Shown: positions 47,197-56,960 of the stretch, piece after piece
Position numbering within the stretch: position 1 is the first letter of the stretch
How the letters are laid out: every line of letters starts with the position of its first letter
Assembly: GCA_025175895.1 (NCBI GenBank)
Contig: JAKLTH010000283.1
Coordinates: 124,001-188,000, forward strand
Length of the DNA: 64,000 nucleotides
Direction of reading: 5' to 3'
DNA from: Wurfbainia villosa
Taxonomy: Eukaryota; Streptophyta; Magnoliopsida; Zingiberales; Zingiberaceae
Program-made: the position numbers and the translations under genes
Notes under the pieces: generated by a model
The model's input: the letters and a program-made list of their open reading frames with translations, nothing else
What the model was told of the DNA's origin: nothing
The model's database searches: none

Positions 47197-49959
47197 ATGG
47201 CAGAGGCCAGAAGAAGCGCAACCCATTCGTGTGAGCCATGGCCACTGCACCAGAGCTACTATCTTCTTCTCATCATCCTGGCCTTCCTTCTTGTTGAGGT
47301 AGAAGGGAGAGTGAGCAGCAAGGGGTGCTCCGAGAGGGAGAGGGATGCTCTCTTGCTTTACAAAGCCGCCGTCGAAGATCCTTCCGCCCGCTTGTCTTCG
47401 TGGCGTGCCCAAGTAGACTGCTGCTCATGGACTGGCGTAGTCTGCCACAACACAACGGGCAATGTTCGAGTGGCCGAGCTCAACCTTCAGAATCCAATTG
47501 TTGACCAATTGAATTGGACGGAGACAGCTTTGTTGGGTGAGCTGCTACATCCATCGTTATTGTCTTTAACTCATTTGCAAAGCTTAAATTTAAGCTCCAA
47601 TGACTTTGAGGACACCCAAATTCCACCATCCATTGCTTCTCTTCACAAACTCAGGTATCTTGATCTTTCTTGGTCCAACTTTGGTGGAACCATTCCCCCT
47701 CATCTTGGAAACTTAACTAATCTTCGTTATCTTGGTCTCAAGTCATTTCGTGATTCTTCTAAAGTTCATCACAGTCTAGACTGGTTGTCCAGACTTTCTT
47801 CTTTGATTTATCTGGACATGTCCGGTTTGAATCTCAGTGCTGTCTCTCATAATTTGCTATCGACAGTCAACATGTTACCTTCCCTACGACAGTTAAACCT
47901 ATTTGATTGTAATATAAATATCCCTCTTTCTGTTAATTTCAATCTCAACCTCACTTCTCTCACGACCCTTAATCTCGGTGGAAACAACTTCAACTTCGCT
48001 TTTCCTAACTGGTTGTGGAATATCACAAGCCTCTCGTCTCTTCAGCTTATTGAGTCAGGAATTCGAGGAACACTGCCAGCGGAAATTGGCAACTTAATTA
48101 GCCTCACACATCTTGAGCTTTCCTCAAATTTCCTCTCTAGTCCCTTACCCGATGCTATATGGAAATTGGATCATCTAGCATATCTCGATTTGAACTTTAA
48201 TTTACTTGGAAATTCTTTACTAGTCGGGATTATGAATCTATCGAGCTTATCCACATTATACCTTGCTAACTGTTCGATTACTGGTCCGATACCCAGTGAG
48301 ATAGGAAATTTGACTGCTCTAAATACTATTTCTCTTCGATATAATTCACTTTCCGGACCAATACCAGTTGAGATTGGAAAATTGGTCAACCTAAATGTTC
48401 TTGACCTCTCTTCTACCTCCCTCCATGGCGATATTTCTGAACTCCACCTTTCTAACCTGACCAAACTGAAGAACTTGTTGTTGTTTGATAATCCCTTCCT
48501 CACCATAGAAATAGATCACAACTGGATCCCTCGTTTCCAGTTGCAAGAAATCAGCCTTGGTTCTTGTAAGTTAGGTCCTAAATTTCCTGCTTGGCTCCGT
48601 TCACAACATTCCATCATGAGTGTTCAATTATACAATGCAAGTATTGAGGACGACCTGCCTGAATGGCTTTGGAACTCTTCTTCCATGATTGATTTTTTAG
48701 ATCTCTCCTACAACAAAATTAGTGGTACTTTGCCAACATCTTTGGAGAGTTTGACTAGACTATATCATCTAAATCTTGGTTCGAATCTATTTGAAGGTCC
48801 ACTTCCTCATTTTTCACCAAACTTAGATTTACTGGACCTATCTTTTAATGCCTTTTCAGGACAACTATCACCGACCTTATTCACACCACAATTACAACAT
48901 TTGCCTTTCTCACAAAATCATTTTAACAGAAACATTTCTCAATATTGGAGCTCTTCTTCCAAAATTACTTTCCTAGATTTCTCTTACAATAAAATTAGTG
49001 GTACTTTGCCAACATCCCTGAAAAGTTTGACTAAACTATATGTTCTTAGTCTCGGTTCGAATCTATTTGAAGGTCCAATTCCTCATTTGTCAGCCGATCT
49101 AAATTTGCTAGACCTATCTAATAATGCTTTTTCAGGACAACTACCACAAACCTTATTCACGCCTCGATTATCTTATTTGTTTCTATCACATAATCATATT
49201 GATGGAAGCATACCATCCAATATATGCAATTCTTATATGCTTGAGCGACTCAACTTATCAAACAATAAAATATCTGGAGAAATTCCTCAATGTTGGCAGG
49301 TCCAATATCTTCGATATATTCATCTGGGAAACAATATGCTCTTTGGAGAAATTCCAAGCTCTCTTGGCAACTTGATGGGACATGAGTTCTTGCATTTGAA
49401 TATCAACAATCTAAAAGGGCATATCCCATCATCATTGCAAAATTGCACTCAACTAGTGGTTGTTGATCTCGGTGATAATAACTTCTCTGGAAATATACCT
49501 TTGTGGATAGGACAAAGCTGGGAGCAATTGCGCATTCTTCGATTACGTTCAAATATGTTTAATGGCAATATTGATCCACAACTTGATTATTTGAGAGATC
49601 TACAAATTGTCGACCTTGCAAACAACAAATTGGCAGGCCCAATACCACATTCCTTTGGAAATTTGAGCGCAATGACTTTGACATCAGCAAAACCACTTCC
49701 AATATTTTATGAGTCAACAACTTTTGCAGGTGAGAATTATTGGGAGAGTATAACTTTGGTTACAAAAGGAGACCAATTTACCTTTTCATCTATTCTTTAT
49801 CTCGTGAAGAGTATAGACCTTTCAAATAATGATTTGACAGATGAGATTCCTAAAGAATTAGGATATCTTGTTGGACTCCACACTTTGAATTTATCAAGAA
49901 ACTACTTCAAAGGCAAGATTCCAAATAGCATTGGAAACTCTGAATTTGTCTTTCAATAA
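47197..49959 (+). CDS. RLP-3: LRR receptor-like ectodomain with LRR duplication, anchor lost
   Basis: A 920-residue single-exon frame of the same LRR-RLP family. A signal segment ([15 protein letters not shown]) is followed by the LRRNT cap ([25 protein letters not shown]), then LRRs and an island region with [11 protein letters not shown]. Unlike its paralogues it has an in-frame tandem duplication of 276 bp (48675-48950 and 48951-49226), adding 92 residues, about four LRRs. A 17-bp deletion at 49931/49932, between two CAT trinucleotides in the paralogue sequence, shifts the frame, and the protein ends after GNSEFVFQ. The missing cap and helix follow in another frame. As written it lacks a membrane anchor. 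No other lesion is apparent. Confidence 0.88.
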   Translation: MAEARRSATHSCEPWPLHQSYYLLLIILAFLLVEVEGRVSSKGCSERERDALLLYKAAVEDPSARLSSWRAQVDCCSWTGVVCHNTTGNVRVAELNLQNPIVDQLNWTETALLGELLHPSLLSLTHLQSLNLSSNDFEDTQIPPSIASLHKLRYLDLSWSNFGGTIPPHLGNLTNLRYLGLKSFRDSSKVHHSLDWLSRLSSLIYLDMSGLNLSAVSHNLLSTVNMLPSLRQLNLFDCNINIPLSVNFNLNLTSLTTLNLGGNNFNFAFPNWLWNITSLSSLQLIESGIRGTLPAEIGNLISLTHLELSSNFLSSPLPDAIWKLDHLAYLDLNFNLLGNSLLVGIMNLSSLSTLYLANCSITGPIPSEIGNLTALNTISLRYNSLSGPIPVEIGKLVNLNVLDLSSTSLHGDISELHLSNLTKLKNLLLFDNPFLTIEIDHNWIPRFQLQEISLGSCKLGPKFPAWLRSQHSIMSVQLYNASIEDDLPEWLWNSSSMIDFLDLSYNKISGTLPTSLESLTRLYHLNLGSNLFEGPLPHFSPNLDLLDLSFNAFSGQLSPTLFTPQLQHLPFSQNHFNRNISQYWSSSSKITFLDFSYNKISGTLPTSLKSLTKLYVLSLGSNLFEGPIPHLSADLNLLDLSNNAFSGQLPQTLFTPRLSYLFLSHNHIDGSIPSNICNSYMLERLNLSNNKISGEIPQCWQVQYLRYIHLGNNMLFGEIPSSLGNLMGHEFLHLNINNLKGHIPSSLQNCTQLVVVDLGDNNFSGNIPLWIGQSWEQLRILRLRSNMFNGNIDPQLDYLRDLQIVDLANNKLAGPIPHSFGNLSAMTLTSAKPLPIFYESTTFAGENYWESITLVTKGDQFTFSSILYLVKSIDLSNNDLTDEIPKELGYLVGLHTLNLSRNYFKGKIPNSIGNSEFVFQ
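48675..49226 (+). repeat. In-frame 276-bp tandem duplication in RLP-3
   Basis: Two copies of 276 bp, both starting CTCTTCTTCC. They encode parallel blocks with [21 protein letters not shown] and NAFSGQL. RLP-1, RLP-2 and RLP-4 have one copy of this block. The period is a multiple of three, so the LRR register is kept. Confidence 0.85.
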
Positions 49960-50368
49960 TTTATCAGGGGTTATTCCTCAAGACTTGTCACAACTAAATG
50001 CTCTCAACCATTTGAACTTGTCATATAATAACCTATCAGGAAACATTCCCTTTGGGAATCAACTTCAAACATTAGAGGATGCAACCAGTTATATTGGCAA
50101 TCCTTATCTTCGTGGAGACTTAGTAAACAAGAGTTGCTTTCATGGGAACAATATCAATACAACAAGCAAAGAGCATATAAGGTTGTCTACAATGCTATCA
50201 ATCTATATCAGCAGTGCACTTGGATATTTTGTTGGATTGTGGTGTATATTTATTCTCCTGTTATTCAAGGAAAAATGGAGGTATTCTTACTTTAACAAGG
50301 TTGACAAAATTTATGATAATGTTTATGTGGCAATCAAGATAAGATTGAATAGCATAGTGAATGATTAG
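49932..50368 (+). pseudogene. Out-of-frame C-terminal cap and membrane helix of RLP-3
   Basis: The open frame encodes [21 protein letters not shown] LRR sequence, then [17 protein letters not shown], a cap in which one Cys is changed ([10 protein letters not shown] for [10 protein letters not shown]), the helix [15 protein letters not shown] and a basic tail. It is clean of stops. The lost cap cysteine suggests that this part has started to relax. Confidence 0.8.
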
Positions 50369-51119
50369 ATTTTTCTTGAAAAAAAAATCAATAATCAATG
50401 TAACAATCAATAGTTCCTTATGTTAGAACTATGTGTTTTCATTTTAATCATAGTGCTTTTAGGAAACTATATTCTTATGATATTTTGCAAATGAAACAAT
50501 GTTATGAATGTGACTCTAGTGTAATCTATGACATGAAAAATACACTTGTGCTATATTTGATTTCACTAAAACTACTATAAGCCCCTACACAATATCTTGG
50601 TTGTGGAATCCCTATATAAAAAGTTGAGAAAGAGATTAAAGATTATTGGTGCAAGTGTTGAATCTTTTATATTAGATACATATGTTATGCCAGAGTACTA
50701 CTCATCGAAGTAGACGTATCCAAGGAGTCAGTGCGAAATATCGAGATCAAATTGCAAGATGGGGGAAACAAGCAAAGGGTTAATTTTGAACATGAGCTAC
50801 AGTTTGGTTCGCATTGTAAGATGTTGGGGCACCAAATCCAAATGGCCAGCTGCTGGAATTTAAAACTTCAAACAATTGAGAAGGCAAACACATTACCTAA
50901 GAGGTCTTGTGGAGCAAATGTGCGACACAGCACACGGGAACAAATCTGAACAGCAAGGCAAGTCGAATGGACTCGAGCAAACAACCATCTTTGAGGAAAA
51001 CTATAAACGTTATGAAGTTTGCAATATATACAACTAGAATTGTTATACAGAACTATGAGGATATACATATGTTGATAGGGATTCAGATTGATATATGAAT
51101 ATTCCTCTAGTTGTAGCAA
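50369..51119. other. RLP-3 3' flank and a possible LINE ORF1 fragment
   Basis: 50370-50660 matches the 3' flanks of other RLP genes. On the plus strand 50730-50850 encodes VEIKLQ-like, RVNFEHELQF and CKMLGH, reminiscent of the zinc-knuckle region of plant L1-type ORF1 proteins. The fragment is short and lacks the remaining ligands, so the identification is tentative. Confidence 0.35.
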
Positions 51120-52622
51120 TGACTATTGATAGAGATAATTCTGTGATTCTATTCAAGATCTTGTGAACTTAAAGTTAGTGGAATCACAAAGTTATCTCCA
51201 TCAATGATCGTTGCAATTAAGAGTGCATATTTATATTTACCATAAAGGAAAGTTCCATCAATTTGGATCATTGCCTTTGTGAACTCAATACTATCGATAG
51301 CTAGTTTGAATGACCAAAATAGTCAACATAATATTTTTTTTATTAAATTCAATTGCACGATGCCAGACATGAGTGCGATCATCGAATACCCACCATACAA
51401 CACTTCTATTGCAGAGTTGTAAAGAAATGTGATAGATGTTGGTACGACTCATCCCAATCACCCAAATTCTGGTGATAGCCTTTTGTTTAGCCTCACATGC
51501 CTTCCTATAGGAGGGTTTGAAATGCAACCAATTGTGAAATGCACACATATTTAGTGTTCCTGCATATGACTGACCAAACACACAAACTTGACTCAACAAC
51601 TTCATATTCTTGATTGCAATTCAAGGAATATTATTTAACTGCATTAATTACATTTTCCTTCTCTTGAAACTCTAATATTGTGTCAAATTTTGTACTAACT
51701 ACCATTCCAGCTGTGTTGTCCACTGATCTGATATAATCTGCTAAAACAAAATATTTGGTTCATACAGGAAACTAAAATGCTTCTGGCACTTTGATCATTG
51801 CATCTTTCTCACTGTCATCATGATTGAGTAGCCCATCACTATCTTCCTCTTCTGAGGGGTTAGATTGATAGTCGTTTGTTGCTACCGATATGTTAATGCT
51901 CTCAGGTAGTGGGACATCTAAATGGCTCAAGACACGAGAAGACTCCATAACTTCATGTGATGGACAAGCCTCACCATAAATACTTGTGTCGAGACTTGGC
52001 TCGAATGGAGCTTCAGACAATGCATGATTCAGAACATACACACTTTATCGATCACGTTATAGAGTTGAGTCATCGAACGGTTGAGAACTTGAAGCACATA
52101 CACTAAGACAAACCACTCACATGGTATGACTGATCAACCATATCATAGCTTGGTCCATAAATACTTCGCCAACCAGGCAGTATAAAAGGATCACCAATTG
52201 GCTATGAACTAAGAGCATATACACTGTGCCTACCACTTTGCATAATAGGTTCATGCAAAAGACTCGAATTACGATCACAAAAACATCGTCTGCCACCTAG
52301 CTCTGCCTCCTGAGTACATACACTTCTCTTACCCTTAGGATAACTTGTACTTTCAACAACAACAATACTATCAACAGGGGCACGTATATCATCATCATCT
52401 TTGCCCCTCATACAATAATAACGAATGACTCCATTTGACATACAAGGCAATCTATATATTATATCAGATATATCTTATCGGAGCGTCAATTTCTGCCTTA
52501 TGGACTCAACAAGGGTCACTATACTCAAAACCCTCTCGCAAAAACACTACTCAATGTGACCCTCCTTCATAGTCTAGCTGTGCTCAACCTTAATGATCCT
52601 ACCTCCGTAGTTAACATGGACT
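51120..52622 (-). pseudogene. MULE (MuDR-type) transposase relic, N-terminal half
   Basis: Minus-strand remains of a Mutator-like transposase. The N-terminus reads NYGGRIIKVEHS at about 52620, then CMSNGVIRYYCMRGKDD (52202-52450) and an acidic linker (51772-52041). Next is FKPSYRKACEAKQKAITRI (51291-51605), then the start of the catalytic domain, MIQIDGTFLYGKYKYALLIAT, with the first catalytic Asp, at about 51130-51290. It breaks off near 51120 before the rest of the DDE domain and the SWIM finger. Stops and shifts separate the pieces. It is immobile by itself. No terminal inverted repeats were recognised. Confidence 0.75.
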
Positions 52623-52986
52623 TTTTTTTTTGAAGTCATTCTACAACAAATAAGTAATTGTACACCAAATTTTGAATAGACCATAATTCGTAAACATAAA
52701 GAAATTCTCAACAAACAAAATCCCATAATACATTTTTTAACTAAATAAATTATTTTTTATTTTCACATCCTTTAAATTAATAATTTTCATTAATTTGAAA
52801 TTTAAATTTGTTGTAAAAGTGTGTAACTAGATAAGGTTATTTTAGACACATCAAAATTTTATTTAATAATAAACTAAATGTACTAACTACATTATCAAAA
52901 ACCTATATAACTAAATTACTAATGAATTATAATACAAATCTAATATAAAAATTACATACGATACAAACACTATATATTTTCACATA

Positions 52987-53285
52987 CACTATAAGAAAAT
53001 TGTTAATTAGCTACTGAATTAAAATCAAAATTTTTTTGGTCGCTAATTAACGACGAAAATAAATTTTGATCAGTAATAAATTTTCTTTCTAAATTTAATG
53101 AATCGTTAATTTTATGATATAATTTTAAAAATGGTTGCCAATATGTGAGTGAATATTAAATTTTTTATTACTAAATTAGTCTTCAATTTTAAATCGATCA
53201 TTAATTTACCGACGAAATTATTATATTTGATCATTAATGTTAGTAAATTAATTAAAATCTATCATTAAAAATTAACAACTAAAGA
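52987..53285 (+). mobile_element. CACTA-like terminal fragment
   Basis: Begins CACTATAAGAAAATTG, followed by subterminal repeats of the type GGTCGCTAATTAACGACGAAA and GATCATTAAT. No matching inverted end is found to the right, so this is a fragment. The boundaries are approximate. Confidence 0.4.
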
Positions 53286-53532
53286 GTGAAAGACCCGCAT
53301 GACAGAAATTAGATAGACCGGCATCACCGGTGGGATAAGTCATCACATTTTCATCATCAACCTGATTTCCAAACAACACGACAATTGACCACTTGTGGAT
53401 GCATCTATGACAATTTTTTCCGGTCGTTTCAAGATCAATCGATTTGAAGAAATGAATAATGAATTAATTGATTTGAAGAAATGAATAAGTGATGCTAATT
53501 TTCCCATGGACCGACAATTGAAATTCTCGTCT

Positions 53533-53745
53533 CCAAAAAAATGACATGATAATTAAGACACGGTGGTATTTACAGAAATAATATATATTAATTCAGGAGA
53601 AAATCTAAAGTTTTTTTATGGATTCGGATAGCGTAGTATGTCTTATTATACCACGTCAAAGTCTATAAAATCATCTATAATTTATCTTTCTCACAATGAT
53701 TATGAAAAAAATTAATAAAAAATATTAGATTGACAATTAAAATTC
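53533..53745 (+). mobile_element. SINE-like repeat, copy 4
   Basis: Degenerate copy: ATGACATGATAATTAAGACACGGTGG, GATTCGGATAGC, TACCACGTCAAAG, TTTCTCACAATGATTATG and TTAGATTGACAATT in family order. Confidence 0.55.
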
Positions 53746-53854
53746 CAGCAATAATCGGTGATCCATGGAAATAGACTGTCGCCAGACAGTCTACAACATA
53801 AGCACCTGATGTGATGGCCCCAATTTCCGGAGAGAAAACAACCGAACTCGATGG

Positions 53855-53969
53855 TGGACACAGAAAATTTCAACGGAGCGCGACAACTGAATTATTGCAA
53901 TAATCCATCGACTATAAATAGCCGTTACCATTGCCATTGCTGCTGCAAGATAACAATCCACCCGAGATT
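53855..53969 (+). promoter_or_regulatory. RLP-4 promoter/leader with TATA box
   Basis: The conserved RLP leader (GAGCGCGACAACTGAATTATTGCAATAAT, CATTGCCATTGCTGCTGC, AACAATCCACCCGAGATT). Unlike the other copies it has a canonical TATAAATA at 53913-53920, about 50 bp before the ATG at 53970. This would give a very short 5'UTR. Confidence 0.6.
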
Positions 53970-56960
53970 ATGGCAACCACTTGGAGAAGCAAACTCCGTT
54001 TTCCTGAGCCATGGCCACTGCACCACCCCCACCGCGGTTACTATCCTCGTCTTGTCAGCCTCTGCTGGCTCATCAGCCTCGCCTTCCTTCTTGTGGAGGT
54101 AGAAGCGAGAATGAGCAGCAAGGGTTGCTTGGATAGGGAGAGGGATGCTCTCTTGCTTTTCAAAGCCGCCATCGAAGATCCTTCTGCACGCTTGTCTTCT
54201 TGGCGTGCCCAAGTAGACTGCTGCGCTTGGACTGGCGTGGTCTGCCACAACAGAACGGGCAGCGTACGAGTGGCAGAGCTCAACCTTCAAAATCCAAATG
54301 CCGACCCACACAATTGGACGGAAAGAGCATTCAGGGGTGAACTCGCCTTTCAAAATCCAAATCCCAATGACATGTCTTTGAGGGGTGAGCTGCTGCATCC
54401 ATCGTTATTGTCTTTGACTCATTTACAAAGCTTAAATCTCAGTGGCAATGACTTTGAGGGCACCCAAATTCCACCATCCATTGGTTCTCTTCGCAAACTC
54501 AGGTATCTTGATCTTTCTTGGTCCAACTTCGGCGGAACCATTCCCCCTCGTCTTGGAAACTTAACTAATCTTCGTTATCTCGATCTCCTCGACTCATTTT
54601 TTAATTCTGCCAAAGTTGTCGACAGCCTAGATTGGCTCTCTGGCCTTTCTTCTTTGACTTATCTAGATATGTCGAACTTGAATCTTAGCAATGGCTTCCT
54701 TAATTTGATAACACCAATCAACATGTTACCTTCCCTACGACAATTAAATCTAATTGAATGTGGTTTTAATAGCATCCCTCTTTCTCTTAATTTCCATCTC
54801 AATCTCACTTCTCTCACAACCCTTAATCTCAGTTTCAATAACTTCAATTCTTCTTTTCCTAACTGGTTGTGGAATCTCACAAGACTCTCGTCTCTTCTAC
54901 TTGAAAACTCTGGAATTCGAGGAACGTTGCCTAATGAAATTGGCAACTTAATTAGCCTCGTAGATCTTGATCTTTCCTTTAATTTGCTCTCTGGTTCCCT
55001 TCCAGATGCGATTTGGAAGTTGAAGCATCTAGCGAATCTAGAGCTAAGCTATAATTTTCTTGGAAATTCTTTACCACTCGGGATTATGAATCTTACAAGT
55101 TTATCTACATTAATCCTTGAAAATTGCTCATTTGTTGGTCCGATACCCAGTGAAATAGGAAATTTGACTGCTCTAAATACTTTTTCTCTTAGATTTAATT
55201 CACTTTCTGGACCAATACCAGTTTCTATTGGGAAATTGACCGAGCTAAATTATCTTGACCTTGCTTTTAATCAATTGGTGGGTGAAATTACTAAGTTTCA
55301 CCTTTCAAACCTAACCAAACTAGAGTCATTGATTTTGGCCTATAACCCCTTCGTTACCATACCTATAGAACACGCTTGGACCCCTCCTTTTCAGTTACAA
55401 GTTATTGACTTTGGTCATTGTAAGTTAGGTCCTAAATTTCCTGCATGGCTTCGTTCTCAAGAATCTGTTACAGAACTTTTGTTATACAGTACAAGCATTG
55501 AGGGCAACTTACCCGAATGGTTTTGGAACTCTTTTTCTAACCTTATTGTTCTAGATCTCTCGCAAAATAATATTAGTGGTACTTTGCCAACATCCTTGGA
55601 GAGTTTGAATAAACTATCTACTCTAAATCTTGGCTTGAATCTACTTGAAGGTCCAATTCTTCATTTGCCAATGAACCTACACTTTCTAGACCTATCTTTT
55701 AATGCGTTTTCTGGATCACTACCACCAACTTTATTCTCTCAACAACTAAATAGTTTATTTCTTTCATATAATCACATTAATGGAAGCATACCATCCAATG
55801 TCTGTAATTCTCATAAACTTCTTCACCTGAGTTTATCAAACAACCAAATATCCGGAGAAATTCCTGAATGTTGGAAGGAGAGCCAATATCTTCAGCATAT
55901 TAATTTGGGAAGCAATTTGCTCTCCGGTGAAATTCCAAATTCTCTCGGCAACCTGATGAGAGTTGAATTCTTGCACTTGAATAATAATAATCTAAAAGGG
56001 TATCTTCCATCATCACTGCAAAATTGCTCTCAGTTATTGGCGTTTGATATTGGTGATAACAAATTCTCTGGAAAAATACCTTTATGGATTGCACAAAGTT
56101 GGAAGCAATTGCGAGTTCTTCGACTACGTTCAAATATGTTTAATGGTAATATTGATCCACAACTTGGATATTTGAGAGATTTACAAATTATCGACCTTGC
56201 GAATAACAATATGGCAGGGCCAATGCCACATTTCTTTGGAAATTTTGGCCCCATGATTTCAACATCAACAGTGCAAAGTTCAATTTCTCCTTGGTTGATG
56301 GCTTCTGGACCAGAGTATTACTGGGAGAGCATAAATTTAGTTATGAAAGGAAATCAACTTACTTTTTCAGCTAATCTTTATCTTGTGAAGAGTATAGACC
56401 TTTCAAATAATAGTTTGACAGATGAGATTCCGAAAGAATTAGGATATCTTGTTGGACTTCAAACCTTGAATTTATCAAGAAACTACTTCAGAGGCAATAT
56501 CCCAGATAGCATCAGCGGAATGAGTTCATTGGAAACTCTAGATTTATCCTTCAATAATTTTTCAGGGACTATCCCTCAAGGCTTATCAGAATTATACGCT
56601 TTGAACCATTTGAACTTATCTTATAACAACCTATCAGGAAATATTCCCTCAGGGAATCAACTTCGAACATTAGATGATGCAACCATTTATATGGGCAATC
56701 CTTTTCTTTGTGGAGACTTGGTAAACAAGAGTTGTTTTCCCGAGAACAAAATTAGTATGACAAACGAGGAACATGCAAAGTTGTCAATGTTGTCGATGTA
56801 TCTTAGCAGTACAGTTGGATATCTTATTGGATTGTGGAGTGTATTTGTCCTCCTATTGTTTAAGGAAAAATGGAGGTACTCTTACTTTAAGAAGGTCGAT
56901 GAAATTTATGATACAATCATGATAAGATTAAATAGATTAGTGAATAATTATTTTTCTTAG
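53970..56960 (+). CDS. RLP-4: intact EIX/Cf-type LRR receptor-like protein
   Basis: 996 residues, single exon, the only undamaged receptor here. I start at 53970 (MATTWRS) because the paralogues start at this codon; the frame is open 13 codons further. Residues 28-42 are the hydrophobic signal core. An LRRNT cap follows (RDALLLFKAAIEDP, VDCCAWTGVVC), then about 26 LRRs rich in NxS/T sites, an island region (YYWESINLVMKG), last LRRs (LETLDLSFNNFSGTIP), a cap ([10 protein letters not shown]), a short acidic stretch, a helix at about 944-964 with GYLIG (GxxxG, used by RLPs to pair with SOBIR1) and a 32-residue basic tail without kinase. Expected role: plasma-membrane recognition of a microbial or damage-derived ligand. 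The ligand cannot be told. A small N-terminal duplication (LQNPN...RGEL twice) is private to this copy. Confidence 0.93.
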   Translation: MATTWRSKLRFPEPWPLHHPHRGYYPRLVSLCWLISLAFLLVEVEARMSSKGCLDRERDALLLFKAAIEDPSARLSSWRAQVDCCAWTGVVCHNRTGSVRVAELNLQNPNADPHNWTERAFRGELAFQNPNPNDMSLRGELLHPSLLSLTHLQSLNLSGNDFEGTQIPPSIGSLRKLRYLDLSWSNFGGTIPPRLGNLTNLRYLDLLDSFFNSAKVVDSLDWLSGLSSLTYLDMSNLNLSNGFLNLITPINMLPSLRQLNLIECGFNSIPLSLNFHLNLTSLTTLNLSFNNFNSSFPNWLWNLTRLSSLLLENSGIRGTLPNEIGNLISLVDLDLSFNLLSGSLPDAIWKLKHLANLELSYNFLGNSLPLGIMNLTSLSTLILENCSFVGPIPSEIGNLTALNTFSLRFNSLSGPIPVSIGKLTELNYLDLAFNQLVGEITKFHLSNLTKLESLILAYNPFVTIPIEHAWTPPFQLQVIDFGHCKLGPKFPAWLRSQESVTELLLYSTSIEGNLPEWFWNSFSNLIVLDLSQNNISGTLPTSLESLNKLSTLNLGLNLLEGPILHLPMNLHFLDLSFNAFSGSLPPTLFSQQLNSLFLSYNHINGSIPSNVCNSHKLLHLSLSNNQISGEIPECWKESQYLQHINLGSNLLSGEIPNSLGNLMRVEFLHLNNNNLKGYLPSSLQNCSQLLAFDIGDNKFSGKIPLWIAQSWKQLRVLRLRSNMFNGNIDPQLGYLRDLQIIDLANNNMAGPMPHFFGNFGPMISTSTVQSSISPWLMASGPEYYWESINLVMKGNQLTFSANLYLVKSIDLSNNSLTDEIPKELGYLVGLQTLNLSRNYFRGNIPDSISGMSSLETLDLSFNNFSGTIPQGLSELYALNHLNLSYNNLSGNIPSGNQLRTLDDATIYMGNPFLCGDLVNKSCFPENKISMTNEEHAKLSMLSMYLSSTVGYLIGLWSVFVLLLFKEKWRYSYFKKVDEIYDTIMIRLNRLVNNYFS

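Larger units (their letters stand above)
52623..53854. other. AT-rich spacer before RLP-4
   Basis: No gene. A CACTA-like end is at 52987 and a SINE-like copy at 53533-53745. The remainder shows nothing I recognise. Confidence 0.5.

Noticed and set aside
53925..54398. 157-residue antisense frame over the RLP-4 start, and similar ones at 34401-34808 and 47140-47412
   Set aside because: Shadows of conserved RLP coding sequence; they recur in each paralogue for that reason.
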